Assembly: GCA_016874795.1 (NCBI GenBank)
Contig: VGTG01000001.1
Span: 86,735 to 150,734 of the forward strand
DNA: 64,000 bases
Direction of reading: 5' to 3'
Source of the DNA: Deltaproteobacteria bacterium
GTDB taxonomy: Bacteria > Desulfobacterota > Binatia > UBA12015
This document shows, piece after piece, positions 1 through 7,839 of the stretch. A model generated the notes under the pieces. It was not told where the DNA came from and did no database searches. It was given only the letters and a program-made list of their open reading frames with translations. Position 1 is the first letter of the stretch; the number at the start of each line of letters is the position of its first letter. The position numbers and the translations under genes were made by a program.

Positions 1-472
1 AGGTGACGTCGAACGAGCCGGCGAGATCCTCCGGGACGCCCGTGAAGAGACCGGTGAGAGCGCCCGGCGTCCCGAACGACGCCATCTCCGAAACGTCCGC
101 GAGCTTTCCCGGCGGTCCCGCGCGGAGCTTCGCGCCGTCCGCCTCGACGACGAACGGCTCGGGCGCCTCGACCTCCCAGCGAACGCGCTCGGGCGGCTCG
201 AACGACATCCGCCCCGTCGAGACGAGCGGCTCGCGCAGAAGGGCGACGTGCTTCGTCTGGCGAAAGCGAGCCACGAACGGCTTCGAGCCGCGGCGCGCGA
301 GCAGCGCGGTGAGCTCGGTCGCCGCAGAGCTCGTCTTCGCCGGAGCGCTCGGCGACGTCTCGGCGGCGACCACGGCTCGTCCGTCCGGGACGAGGGCCGC
401 CGCGCAGCCGAGGGAGGCGATCGCCGCCGCAGCGAAGCGTCGAAGCCGGGGCCGACTCCGGCCGGCGTCCAC
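1..472 (-). CDS. LolA-like outer-membrane lipoprotein carrier protein, 3' end outside window
   Basis: This gene is not in the ORF track. Reading leftward from a GTG at 472 gives an open frame of 157 codons that runs off the window edge. The N-terminus has a basic start (RPRLRRF) and an Ala-rich hydrophobic stretch, consistent with a signal peptide. It is followed by a LolA-type sequence with FRQTKHV, STGRMSFEPPERVRWEVEAP and FVVEADG. LolA proteins carry lipids or lipoproteins across the periplasm, and LolA-like proteins are recurrent members of aryl-polyene and related lipid-polyketide clusters. It lies 7 nt after the ACP stop and is probably co-transcribed with it. The start is inferred from the frame, and the family call rests on motif resemblance only. 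Confidence 0.7.
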   Translation of the reverse strand, partial: MDAGRSRPRLRRFAAAAIASLGCAAALVPDGRAVVAAETSPSAPAKTSSAATELTALLARRGSKPFVARFRQTKHVALLREPLVSTGRMSFEPPERVRWEVEAPEPFVVEADGAKLRAGPPGKLADVSEMASFGTPGALTGLFTGVPEDLAGSFDVT

Positions 473-479
473 TCGAACC

Positions 480-749
480 CTACCCCGCTGCCGCCTGCCG
501 CTCGGACTGGATGAAATCGGCCAAGGCGTCAATCGAAGCGAAGGCCTTCCGGGCTGCGTTCTCGTCCGGGATCGCGACCCCGAACTGCTCCTCGATCAGC
601 ACGACGAACTCGAGCGCGTCGATCGAGTCGAGCCCGAGACCTTCGCCGAAGATCGGCTCCGAGTCGACGATCTCGTCGGGCGAGATCTCGAGCCGCAGAC
701 CCTCGACGAGGAGCTCTTTGGCGCGCTTGGCGATCTGGATCCGGTCCAT
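480..749 (-). CDS. Acyl carrier protein
   Basis: An 89-residue acidic protein with the classical ACP layout. The 4'-phosphopantetheine attachment Ser lies at about residue 42 in LGLDSIDALEF, and helices on both sides match the ACP fold. It would carry the growing acyl/polyketide chain as a thioester for the ketosynthases encoded just to the right. It sits between the LolA-like gene and the dehydrogenase, all reading leftward. The DSI rather than DSL motif is common in pathway-dedicated ACPs, so this is more likely a cluster ACP than the housekeeping AcpP. Confidence 0.93.
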   Translation of the reverse strand: MDRIQIAKRAKELLVEGLRLEISPDEIVDSEPIFGEGLGLDSIDALEFVVLIEEQFGVAIPDENAARKAFASIDALADFIQSERQAAAG

Positions 750-803
750 CGAGCGAGCAGTCTTTAGCCACGTCCCCTGGGGGTTACAACCGGCATCGGC
801 CCA

Positions 804-1823
804 TCAGGAGAGGTGCCCGATCACCGCGCGCGCGAAGCCGGCCGTGTCGAGGTCGCCGCCGATGTCGCGCGTTCGGCGGCCTTCGCCGAGTGCCGCGTCG
901 TAGCCGGAGCGGATGCGCGCGGCCGCCTGACGGCAGGCTTCGTCGCCGCGCGTCTCGGCGAGGTGGTTCAGCATCATCACCGCGGACATCAAGAGGGCCA
1001 GCGGGTTCGCGAGCCCCTTTCCCGCAATGTCCGGTGCCGAGCCGTGCACCGCCTCGAACACCGCGCGCTCGTCGCCGAGGTTCGCGCCCGGAACGACGCC
1101 GAGACCGCCCACGAGGCCGGCGCAGAGGTCGCTCACGACGTCGCCGTAGAGGTTCTCCATGAGGAGGACGTCGAACCGGGACGGATCCTGGACGAGCCGC
1201 ATGCAGCCGGCGTCGATGATCATCGTCTCGAGCTCGATCTCCGGGAACTCCTCGTGGACCTCGCCCGCCACCCGGAGGAACAGGCCATCTGTCAGCTTCA
1301 TGATGTTCGCCTTGTGGAACACCGTCACGCGGCGACGGTCGCGCGCCTTGGCGTAGCGGAACGCGTAGAGCGCGATCCGCCGGCACGCGGCGTCGGTCGC
1401 GACCTTCAGACTCGTGACGACGCCGGGCGTGATCTCGTTCTCGACGCCGCTGTAGAGGCCCTCGGTGTTCTCTCGCACGACGACGAGGTCGATCCCCTGG
1501 AAACGGCTCGCCACTCCCGCGAGGTTTCGCACCGGACGGACCGCGGCGTAGAGGTCGAGAGTCTTCCGCAGCGCGACGTTGACGGACGTGAAGCCGCCGC
1601 CGACCGGCGTGGTGCACGGGCCTTTCAGGGCGACGCCGGTGCACCGGATCGCGTCGAGCGTCTCCACCGGCAAGGTGTCGCCTCCCTGCGCGAGCGCCGC
1701 AACGCCCGCCTGACGCTCGATCCAACGGAGAGGCGCGCCGGCCTTTTCGAGGATCTCGCAAACCGCCGCGGAAACCTCCGGTCCGATTCCGTCTCCGGGA
1801 ATGAGGACGACTTCGTGAGACAT
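804..1823 (-). CDS. Isocitrate/isopropylmalate dehydrogenase family protein, NAD-IDH type
   Basis: Encodes 339 aa from the ATG at 1823. The longer ORF start at 1883 adds only a low-complexity leader. Family landmarks are LIPGDGIGPEV at the N-terminus, SVNVALRKTLDLYA (residues about 80-93, substrate phosphate/arginine loop), RENTEGLYSG (about 118-126), FHKANIMK (Lys171), the metal-binding Asp region DAGCMRLVQDP, and EAVHGSAPDIAGKG near the nucleotide site. The ENTEGxYSG and HGSAPDIAGK signatures fit NAD-dependent isocitrate dehydrogenase better than LeuB. It oxidatively decarboxylates a 2-hydroxy acid. Its place between an ACP and an AMP-ligase is unusual and may mean it serves the cluster or is simply a TCA enzyme caught in the same unit. 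Confidence 0.85.
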   Translation of the reverse strand: MSHEVVLIPGDGIGPEVSAAVCEILEKAGAPLRWIERQAGVAALAQGGDTLPVETLDAIRCTGVALKGPCTTPVGGGFTSVNVALRKTLDLYAAVRPVRNLAGVASRFQGIDLVVVRENTEGLYSGVENEITPGVVTSLKVATDAACRRIALYAFRYAKARDRRRVTVFHKANIMKLTDGLFLRVAGEVHEEFPEIELETMIIDAGCMRLVQDPSRFDVLLMENLYGDVVSDLCAGLVGGLGVVPGANLGDERAVFEAVHGSAPDIAGKGLANPLALLMSAVMMLNHLAETRGDEACRQAAARIRSGYDAALGEGRRTRDIGGDLDTAGFARAVIGHLS

Positions 1824-1883
1824 GCCCCGAGCATAGCGCCAACCGCATGTCGAGTCCCGGTGGCTCGCCCGCGCCCTCGTCAA

Positions 1884-3254
1884 CTACAAACGTGACCGAT
1901 CGAGCTTGCCACGCGACGTCCGCGGCAGCTCGTCGCGGAGCTCGATCGAGCGCGGGATCTTGTAGGAAGGAAGGCTTGCCTCGCACCCCCGCAAGATCTC
2001 CTCGCGATCCACGCCGGGAGCGGCCGCGACGACGGCGCGGAGACCCTCCACGACGTCCGAGCGCGCCTGCGCGACGACCACGACGTCGCGCACGCCGGGC
2101 ACGCGACGGATCACCGCCTCGATCTCGCCCGGATGCACGCGGTGCCCGTGGATCTTGACGAAGTCGACTGCGCGCCCGACGAGGTGGAGTCGGCCCGCCG
2201 CGTCGAGCCGGCCGAGGTCGGCCGTGAGGAGGCTCGCCTCCGAGATCTCCGGGCTCGCGACCGGAAAGGTCCCCGTGGCGACCGAAGCGCTCCGTACGCG
2301 CACGCGGCCGACGCCTTCGTTCTCGTCGACGAGATCGACGCGAACGCCGTCGAGCGGCGTGCCGACGCAACCGTCGGGAAGATCCGCTTCGCCCACGCGA
2401 TCGAAGGTGATGCCGCCGCATTCGGTCGCGCCGTAGAACGTCCGCGGCCGGAGGCCGAAGCGCTTCGCGAACGCCTCGCGAACGGTGGCGGGAAGCGGTG
2501 CGCCGGCCGAGACGACGAGACGCAGGGCGCCGAGCGCCGCGGCACCGCGCGCCGACGAGCGGCTCAGCACGTCGAGCAGCAACGGAACCGCGGGCCAGAC
2601 GGTGATCCCGCTGTCGGCGAGCACGGCGCGCAGACGGCGCGGAATCAGATCGCCGAGCAGCACCGCCGGCGCTCCGAGCGTCGCGAGCACGCCGATCACG
2701 TTGTCGAACGCGTATGAATGCGCGAGAGGAAGCGTGACGAGGTTCCGGTCCTCGGCGCGAAGCCCCATCGTCGAGACGATCTGCGCGACGCCGTGCGAAA
2801 GCGCGCTCTCGGAGACGGCGACCGCGCGCGGCTCGCCGGTCGAGCCCGAGGTGAGCTTCAGGACCGCGGTGTCGCGTGGAATCGCCGTCGCGGAGTTCCC
2901 TTCGCTCGGCCGCACCGTCCAGGACGTGTCGCAGACGACGCCGCGCGCGCCGAGCGAGCGGCTGATCGCCGCGACCTCCGCTTCGGAGCGCTCGCGATCG
3001 ATCGGCATCGGAATGCGGCCCTCGCGCCAGCTCGCGAAGACGATCGCGAGAAGCTCGGCGGAGTTCCCGAACCATGCGGGGACGACGCCTCCGGCCGGCG
3101 CGACGTCGCGCACGACGGCGGCAGCGTGGTCGATCCGGCGAGCGAGGTCGTCGCGCGTGAGAAGCGCACCGCCGTCGATGTCGAGCACGGCGAGCGCCCC
3201 GCCGTCTCGCCGGCGAAGATCCTCGAAGCCCGCGTGGAAACCCTCACCTGCCAC
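1884..3254 (-). CDS. AMP-dependent acyl/aryl ligase (ANL superfamily)
   Basis: A 456-aa adenylate-forming enzyme. The ATP-binding loop is LKLTSGSTGEP (about 132-142), the A5 motif is YGATECGG (274-281), the A7/A8 hinge region is TADLGRLDAAGRLHLVGRAVDF, and the C-terminal catalytic Lys is in SRGKLDRS (about 450). It activates a carboxylic acid as acyl-AMP and then loads CoA or, given the neighbours, the ACP. At about 456 aa it is shorter than typical acyl-CoA ligases, similar to ligases that charge carrier proteins in polyketide pathways. The start is GTG. It is divergent from the FabG gene with 65 nt between starts, which probably holds both promoters. Confidence 0.87.
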   Translation of the reverse strand: MAGEGFHAGFEDLRRRDGGALAVLDIDGGALLTRDDLARRIDHAAAVVRDVAPAGGVVPAWFGNSAELLAIVFASWREGRIPMPIDRERSEAEVAAISRSLGARGVVCDTSWTVRPSEGNSATAIPRDTAVLKLTSGSTGEPRAVAVSESALSHGVAQIVSTMGLRAEDRNLVTLPLAHSYAFDNVIGVLATLGAPAVLLGDLIPRRLRAVLADSGITVWPAVPLLLDVLSRSSARGAAALGALRLVVSAGAPLPATVREAFAKRFGLRPRTFYGATECGGITFDRVGEADLPDGCVGTPLDGVRVDLVDENEGVGRVRVRSASVATGTFPVASPEISEASLLTADLGRLDAAGRLHLVGRAVDFVKIHGHRVHPGEIEAVIRRVPGVRDVVVVAQARSDVVEGLRAVVAAAPGVDREEILRGCEASLPSYKIPRSIELRDELPRTSRGKLDRSRL

Positions 3255-3319
3255 GCCGACTCCCGAGCCCGTACCTGTTGCTCCAAACGACGGGTTTCGC
3301 GAGGATGGGTCGGGGCGGA

Positions 3320-4060
3320 ATGGATCTCGAGCTATCCGGCAAACGTGCCCTCGTCACCGGGGCGAGCCGTGGAATCGGCCTGGCGACGGCACGACGCCTG
3401 TCCGCCGAGGGAGTGCGCGTGGCTCTGAACTCGGGGCACTCGCGCGAGCCTCTCGAAGCAGCGGCCGCGGAGCTGCCGGGCGCGATGGCGTGCTTCGCCG
3501 ACGTCCGCGATCCCGCCGCCGTCGACGCCATGTTCCGAGCGATCAAGCAGGAAATGGGTGGAATCGACATCCTGGTGAGCAATGCGGCCGTCGCGCGCGA
3601 CTCCCTCGTGATGATGCTCTCACCGGACGCCTGGCGTGAGGTCCTCGACGTGAACCTCGACGGCGCTTTCCATTGCGCCCGGGCCGGACTGCGCTCGATG
3701 ATCGGTAGCCGATGGGGACGAATCGTCAACGTCGTGTCGCCGGCCGCGTTCCTCGGGAAGCCCGGCGCGGCGAACTACGCCGCCGCGAAGGCCGCGCTCG
3801 TCGCGCTGACGAAGACTCTCGCCGCCGAGTCGGCGCGCTACGGAATCACCGTCAACGCGCTCTGTCCGGGCTGGGTGGACACGGAGCTGACCGCGGGGCT
3901 CGGCGAAGACGCGCGCGCTGCGGAGCGCGCACGCATTCCCGCGGGACGATTCGCCGCTCCGGAGGAGATCGCGGACGCGATCGTGTTCCTCGCTTCGGAG
4001 CGCGCACGCTACGTCACCGGAACGACTCTCGTCGTCGACGGTGGCTTGACGATGCTCTGA
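3320..4060 (+). CDS. 3-oxoacyl-ACP reductase, SDR family (FabG-like)
   Basis: Encodes 246 aa from the ATG at 3320; the track start at 3278 adds 14 unlikely residues. SDR motifs present are TGASRGIG (13-20, NADP binding), SNAAV (a variant of NNAG), catalytic Ser140 in VVSPAAF, and YxxxK as Tyr153-Lys157 in NYAAAKAAL. The C-terminus GTTLVVDGGLTML is typical of FabG. It would reduce the beta-keto group on ACP after each condensation by the adjacent ketosynthase, 3 nt downstream. The SN-AAV change in the NNAG motif is mild and does not remove catalytic residues. Confidence 0.88.
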   Translation: MDLELSGKRALVTGASRGIGLATARRLSAEGVRVALNSGHSREPLEAAAAELPGAMACFADVRDPAAVDAMFRAIKQEMGGIDILVSNAAVARDSLVMMLSPDAWREVLDVNLDGAFHCARAGLRSMIGSRWGRIVNVVSPAAFLGKPGAANYAAAKAALVALTKTLAAESARYGITVNALCPGWVDTELTAGLGEDARAAERARIPAGRFAAPEEIADAIVFLASERARYVTGTTLVVDGGLTML

Positions 4061-4063
4061 GCG

Positions 4064-5293
4064 ATGCGAACGGTCGAGCAGAAGAAGCGCGTCGTCGTCA
4101 CCGGCCTCGGAGCGATCACCAGCGCCGGCCCGACCGCCGATCACCTGCGGCGTGCCCTGCACGGCGAGTCGACGTGTTTGCGCGAGGTCTCGCTGTTCTC
4201 GACCGAAGGGCTGCGCGTTCACATCGGCGGCGAGGTCGAGCGGATCCCGAGCTCGGCGCTCGCGACGACAGCCGCACGGAGGCGCGGCTCGCGCTCGGAC
4301 CTTCTCGCCCTCTGCGCCGTCGAGGAGGCGCTCACACGGAGCGGCCTCGATCTCGCGCAAACGTCGCGCGAGCGCATCGCGACCGCGCTCGGCAGCTCGA
4401 CGGGCGGAATGCTCGAGACCGAGTCCTTCTACGCCACGCGGCTCGAGGGGCGACCCGCGGGGCGCTTCCGCCGGCAGCTCCTGTCGACGTCCGTCGGCGC
4501 GCCGACGGAGCTCGTCGCCGCATGCGTCGGCGCGCTCGGACCGCGGCTCTCGCCGTCGACCGCTTGCTCGAGCAGCGCGATCGCGATCGCGATGGGACTT
4601 CTCTGGATTCGCTCCGGAGCGGCCGACGTCGTCCTCGCCGGCGGAACCGACGCGCTCTGCCGCATGACCTTCACCGGCTTCCACGCGCTGCAGGCGCTGA
4701 GTCCGAGCCCCTGTCAGCCGTTCGATCGCGGACGCCAGGGGATCTCGCTCGGCGAGGGCGCGGGCGTTCTCGTGCTCGAGTCGGAGGAGCACGCGACCGC
4801 GCGGGGTGCCGCGATCCTCGGCGAGATCGCGGGCGCCGGCATCTCGTGCGACGCCGCGCACCCGACCGCGCCGCACGCGCAGAGCCGCGGCGCGATCCAG
4901 GCGCTCTCGACCGCTCTCGCGGACGCCGGCGTCGAGCCGCACGAGCTCGACTACGTCAACGCACACGGGACCGGAACGCCGCAGAACGACGTCTGCGAGG
5001 CGACGGCGATTCGCACCGTCCTCGGCGAAGCGGCAGGACGCGTGCCGGTCTCCTCGACAAAGGGACTGATCGGGCATCTGCTCGGCGCGGCGGGCGCCGT
5101 CGAGTGCATCGTCACGCTGCTCGCGGTCGCGGAGGGAGCAGCACCGCCGACCTTCGGTCTCGTCGACCCCGACTCCGAGTGCATGCTCGATCACGTGCTC
5201 GGTCGGGCGCGGACCGGCACGCTCGCGACGGCGGCTTCGAACTCCTACGGCTTCGGCGGCAACAACTGCACGCTGATCGTCAGGGCGGCATGA
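4064..5293 (+). CDS. Beta-ketoacyl-ACP synthase (FabF/KS-alpha type), catalytic
   Basis: A 409-aa condensing enzyme with the complete triad. Nucleophile Cys168 lies in SPSTACSSSAIAI, His301 in NAHGTGTPQND, and His338 in KGLIGHLLGAAGA, with Lys333 just before it. The C-terminus has the usual SNSYGFGGNN motif. It performs decarboxylative Claisen condensation between acyl and malonyl-ACP. Its stop overlaps the start of the next gene by 4 nt (ATGA), so the two products are likely made in equal amounts and form a KS/chain-length-factor heterodimer. The gene follows fabG after 3 nt. Confidence 0.93.
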   Translation: MRTVEQKKRVVVTGLGAITSAGPTADHLRRALHGESTCLREVSLFSTEGLRVHIGGEVERIPSSALATTAARRRGSRSDLLALCAVEEALTRSGLDLAQTSRERIATALGSSTGGMLETESFYATRLEGRPAGRFRRQLLSTSVGAPTELVAACVGALGPRLSPSTACSSSAIAIAMGLLWIRSGAADVVLAGGTDALCRMTFTGFHALQALSPSPCQPFDRGRQGISLGEGAGVLVLESEEHATARGAAILGEIAGAGISCDAAHPTAPHAQSRGAIQALSTALADAGVEPHELDYVNAHGTGTPQNDVCEATAIRTVLGEAAGRVPVSSTKGLIGHLLGAAGAVECIVTLLAVAEGAAPPTFGLVDPDSECMLDHVLGRARTGTLATAASNSYGFGGNNCTLIVRAA

Positions 5294-6510
5294 GCGAGCC
5301 GATCGTCGTCACGGGGCTCGGCTTCGTCACGCCGCTCGGCACCGGCATCGAGGAGGTCTGGAGCGCCTTCACCGAGCACCGGAGCGGCGTCCGGCTACTC
5401 GGGGAGGACGACCCGCGGACGGCGCGCGGCGTCGATCCGAACCCGCTGCCGCCGTCGGGCCGGGCCGGCCTCGTGCGCGGCTTCCAGCCGCGCGATCACG
5501 TGAAGTCGCCGCATCTCCGGCGCATGGACTGGTTCTCGCGTATGGTCGTCGCCGCGACGGCACAGGCGTTCTCGGACGCGGCCACCTCCGATCTCGACGA
5601 CGAAGCGCGCTCGCGCTGTGCGATCGTGATCGGCTCGCGCTTCGGCAATCAGCGCGAAACGTCACGCTATCTCGAGCGCGTGATCCGTGCCGGTCCGTGC
5701 GCCGGACAGCCGCTTCTCTTCCCGAATCTGGTCTTGAACGCCGCGGCCGGCTACGCCGCGATCGAGCTCGGCCTCCGCGGGCCGAACCTGACGGTCTCCG
5801 AGCACGAGGCGTCGGGCGAAGCGGCCGTCGCGAACGCGATGGACCTCTTGCGAGGCGGGCTAGCGGACCTCGTCGTCGTCGGCGGCGCCGACGAGTTCGG
5901 AGAGGTCTATCTCGACGCGCTACGCGAGCGTCGGCTCCTCGATCCCGAGAGCGTGCCCCCCGGCAGCCCGCGCCGCTCGACGCGAGGCACGATGGTTCCC
6001 GGCGAAGGTGCTGCGGCGCTCGTCCTCGAGACCGCTTCGCACGCGCGAGCGCGCGGACGCGCGCCCTACGCGGCGGTCGCGTGCGCGCGAAGCGGTGCCC
6101 TCCCCGCAGCGCCGTACGGCTTCCCCGAGCCCACCGCCGCCGCGGAGCGTCTCCTCGCACTGACCGGGAACGGAAGCGGCGCGCCCCTGCAGGTCGCGGG
6201 CCTGATCGGCGGCGCTTCCGGTGCGGCGCCGCGCGATGCGATCGACGGAGCGCTTCTCGAAGCACTGCGTGCCCGTCAGGCGGAGCCGGTCACCTACGTC
6301 CGGCTCGACCGTCTCGTCGGAGAATGGGGAGGACGCGGTGCGCTCGCCGTCGCTCTCGCGAGCCTCGCGATCGCCCGCGGCAATCTGCCCGCGCTCGATC
6401 CAGGATCGCCGGAAGCAGCCGCCGCGATCGCACCCGGTAGGATTCTCGTCCCCGGCGCGGCGCGCGGCGGGGTTCTCGTGCCCGTCGTCGTGGAGAGCGC
6501 CGCGAATTGA
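5290..6510 (+). CDS. Catalytically inactive ketosynthase partner (chain-length-factor-like)
   Basis: Encodes 406 aa from the ATG overlapping the ketosynthase stop; the longer track ORF from 3712 is an artefact of the open frame. It starts IVVTGLGFVTPLG and keeps the thiolase-fold landmarks (GADEFGEVYLDAL, VPGEGAAALVLE). The nucleophile position reads TVSEHEASGE, giving Glu173 where the partner has Cys. The HGTGTP region is replaced by GGASGAAPRD, and the second His segment by LVGEWGGRG. All three catalytic residues are lost, as expected of a chain length factor (KS-beta), although Gln is more usual than Glu at the nucleophile site. It probably pairs with the upstream KS to set chain length. 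Confidence 0.85.
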   Translation: MSEPIVVTGLGFVTPLGTGIEEVWSAFTEHRSGVRLLGEDDPRTARGVDPNPLPPSGRAGLVRGFQPRDHVKSPHLRRMDWFSRMVVAATAQAFSDAATSDLDDEARSRCAIVIGSRFGNQRETSRYLERVIRAGPCAGQPLLFPNLVLNAAAGYAAIELGLRGPNLTVSEHEASGEAAVANAMDLLRGGLADLVVVGGADEFGEVYLDALRERRLLDPESVPPGSPRRSTRGTMVPGEGAAALVLETASHARARGRAPYAAVACARSGALPAAPYGFPEPTAAAERLLALTGNGSGAPLQVAGLIGGASGAAPRDAIDGALLEALRARQAEPVTYVRLDRLVGEWGGRGALAVALASLAIARGNLPALDPGSPEAAAAIAPGRILVPGAARGGVLVPVVVESAAN

Positions 6511-6545
6511 TTCTTCGGCCCTTGCCAGGTTAGATCGGCCGAGCG

Positions 6546-7719
6546 GTGGAGCGGGACGGCACAGCGGAGTTCCGACTCGATCCGGCGACCGTCGAAGACG
6601 TGCTGCGGTCCGGGCGGGAGCGCGCAGCTTCCACGGAGGGCAGCGCGCTGCTCGATCGCGCTCGAGACGCCACGAGCGTCTCTCTCGAGGACGTCGCGGC
6701 GCTCTGGCTCGCGGACGTCGACGGGGCGAGTCTCTACGCGGTCGCGCTCGAGCGTCGCCGGCGGCGTCCGGCCCCGCTCGAGACGTTCTCGCCGCTCTAC
6801 TTGACCAACACCTGCGACGCCGAGTGCCGCATGTGCGGGATGCGGCGCGACAACGCGGCTCTCCAGCGCGAGACGGCGAGCGAGGACGAGGTCGACGAGC
6901 AGCTCCGCACGCTGCAGCGGCGCGGCATGAACGCCGTGGCGCTCCTCACGGGGGAGTATCGCCGCGAGCGCCGCTCGTGGGCGATCGCGCGCGTCAACCG
7001 TGCGCTCCGGAGCACGGAATCGCTCGGCTTCGGACACGTGCTGATCAACGTCGGCTCGCTCGACGACGACGAGATGGAGATTCTCCTCGACGGCATCCCG
7101 CGGCACGAGGACGGCTCCGTCGTCCCGAAGCTCACGAGGTGCACGTTCCAGGAGACGTACTCGCGTCCGCACTACGCGCGCTTCATGGGACGCGCCGACG
7201 AGAACCCGCGTGCGCACTACGACCGGCGCCTCGCGAACTTCGACCGCGCGCACGCGGCGGGAATCCGCGTCGCGAACCCGGGCATCCTGGTCGGCCTCAA
7301 CCCCGATCTCGGCTTCGAGCTGATCGCGCTCGTGCTGCACTCGCGCCATCTGCTCGCGGCAGGGATGGAGGTCTACCTCTCCGTGCCGCGGCTCCGTCAG
7401 ATCGCCGGCGGCAAGCAGCGGAGCGACGGACGCGGAGTTCGTCCGGCTCGTGTCGCTGCTGTCGATCGCGGTCCCGGAGGGAAAGATCGTGCTGACGACG
7501 CGCGAGCCGCCGGCGATCCAGCACGAGCTCGTGCCGATCGTGACGGTGCTCTCGGCGGGCTCGGCTTCGGTCGCTCCCTATACGGAGACCGGGGCCCGCT
7601 TCCCGCTCGAGACGAGCCAGTTCGAGGTGATCGATCAGCGTCCGTTCGAGGAGATCCTCGCGGAGCACCGCCCGCGCTCGGGCGAGATCGTGAACTTCCG
7701 CGCTCCCGCGGCGAGCTGA
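6546..7719 (+). pseudogene. ThiH-like radical SAM protein, split by a 1-nt insertion near 7428
   Basis: From a GTG at 6546 the frame encodes a radical SAM core with CDAECRMC (Cys90, 94, 97), preceded by FSPLYLTNT and followed by TFQETYSRPHY and VYLSVPRLRQIAGG, all ThiH/HydG-type landmarks. At about 7428 ('gcgacggacgcg') the frame is lost. In the +1 frame the protein resumes at DAEFVRLVSLLSIAVPEGK and continues to the family C-terminal segment ending at 7719. Deleting one G restores about 390 aa. Members cleave tyrosine-like substrates by radical chemistry. The gene follows the chain-length factor by 35 nt, so it may supply an aromatic precursor, which is inference. The lesion could be real or an assembly error. 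Confidence 0.75.
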
Positions 7720-7735
7720 CCGAAACTCGAACCCT

Positions 7736-7827
7736 CCGCGCGTAGCGCGCGGCCAAGCGCAGCGAGGGCGGGGAGTGAGGCTCCGGACGGCGTTGCCGTG
7801 TGGAGCGAGGGGGCGCGTGCCCCCTCG
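7736..7827. repeat. Intergenic two-hairpin repeat, copy A
   Basis: About 92 bp between convergent genes. One end is a hairpin with CCGCGCG-TAG-CGCGCGG, and the other is CGAGGGGGC-n4-GCCCCCTCG (7806-7827). Read on the minus strand it matches copies B (26633-26727) and C (32824-32916). The match to B includes the whole GC-rich hairpin, the adjoining CTCGCTCCAC, the CCTCACTCCCCG block and the terminal CGCGCGCTACGCGCG hairpin. Its position after two convergent stops suggests bidirectional terminator function. Confidence 0.8.
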
Positions 7828-7839
7828 TTCGACTACGGA

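Noticed and set aside
784-3075. 763-aa minus-strand ORF and similar long ORFs (3712-6510 upstream part, 13792-15519 upstream part, 27621-32072, 40272-41192)
   Set aside because: They are shadows produced by GC-rich coding. The real genes lie in the other frames with full motifs, and these ORFs are rich in Arg/Ala/Gly without any family features.
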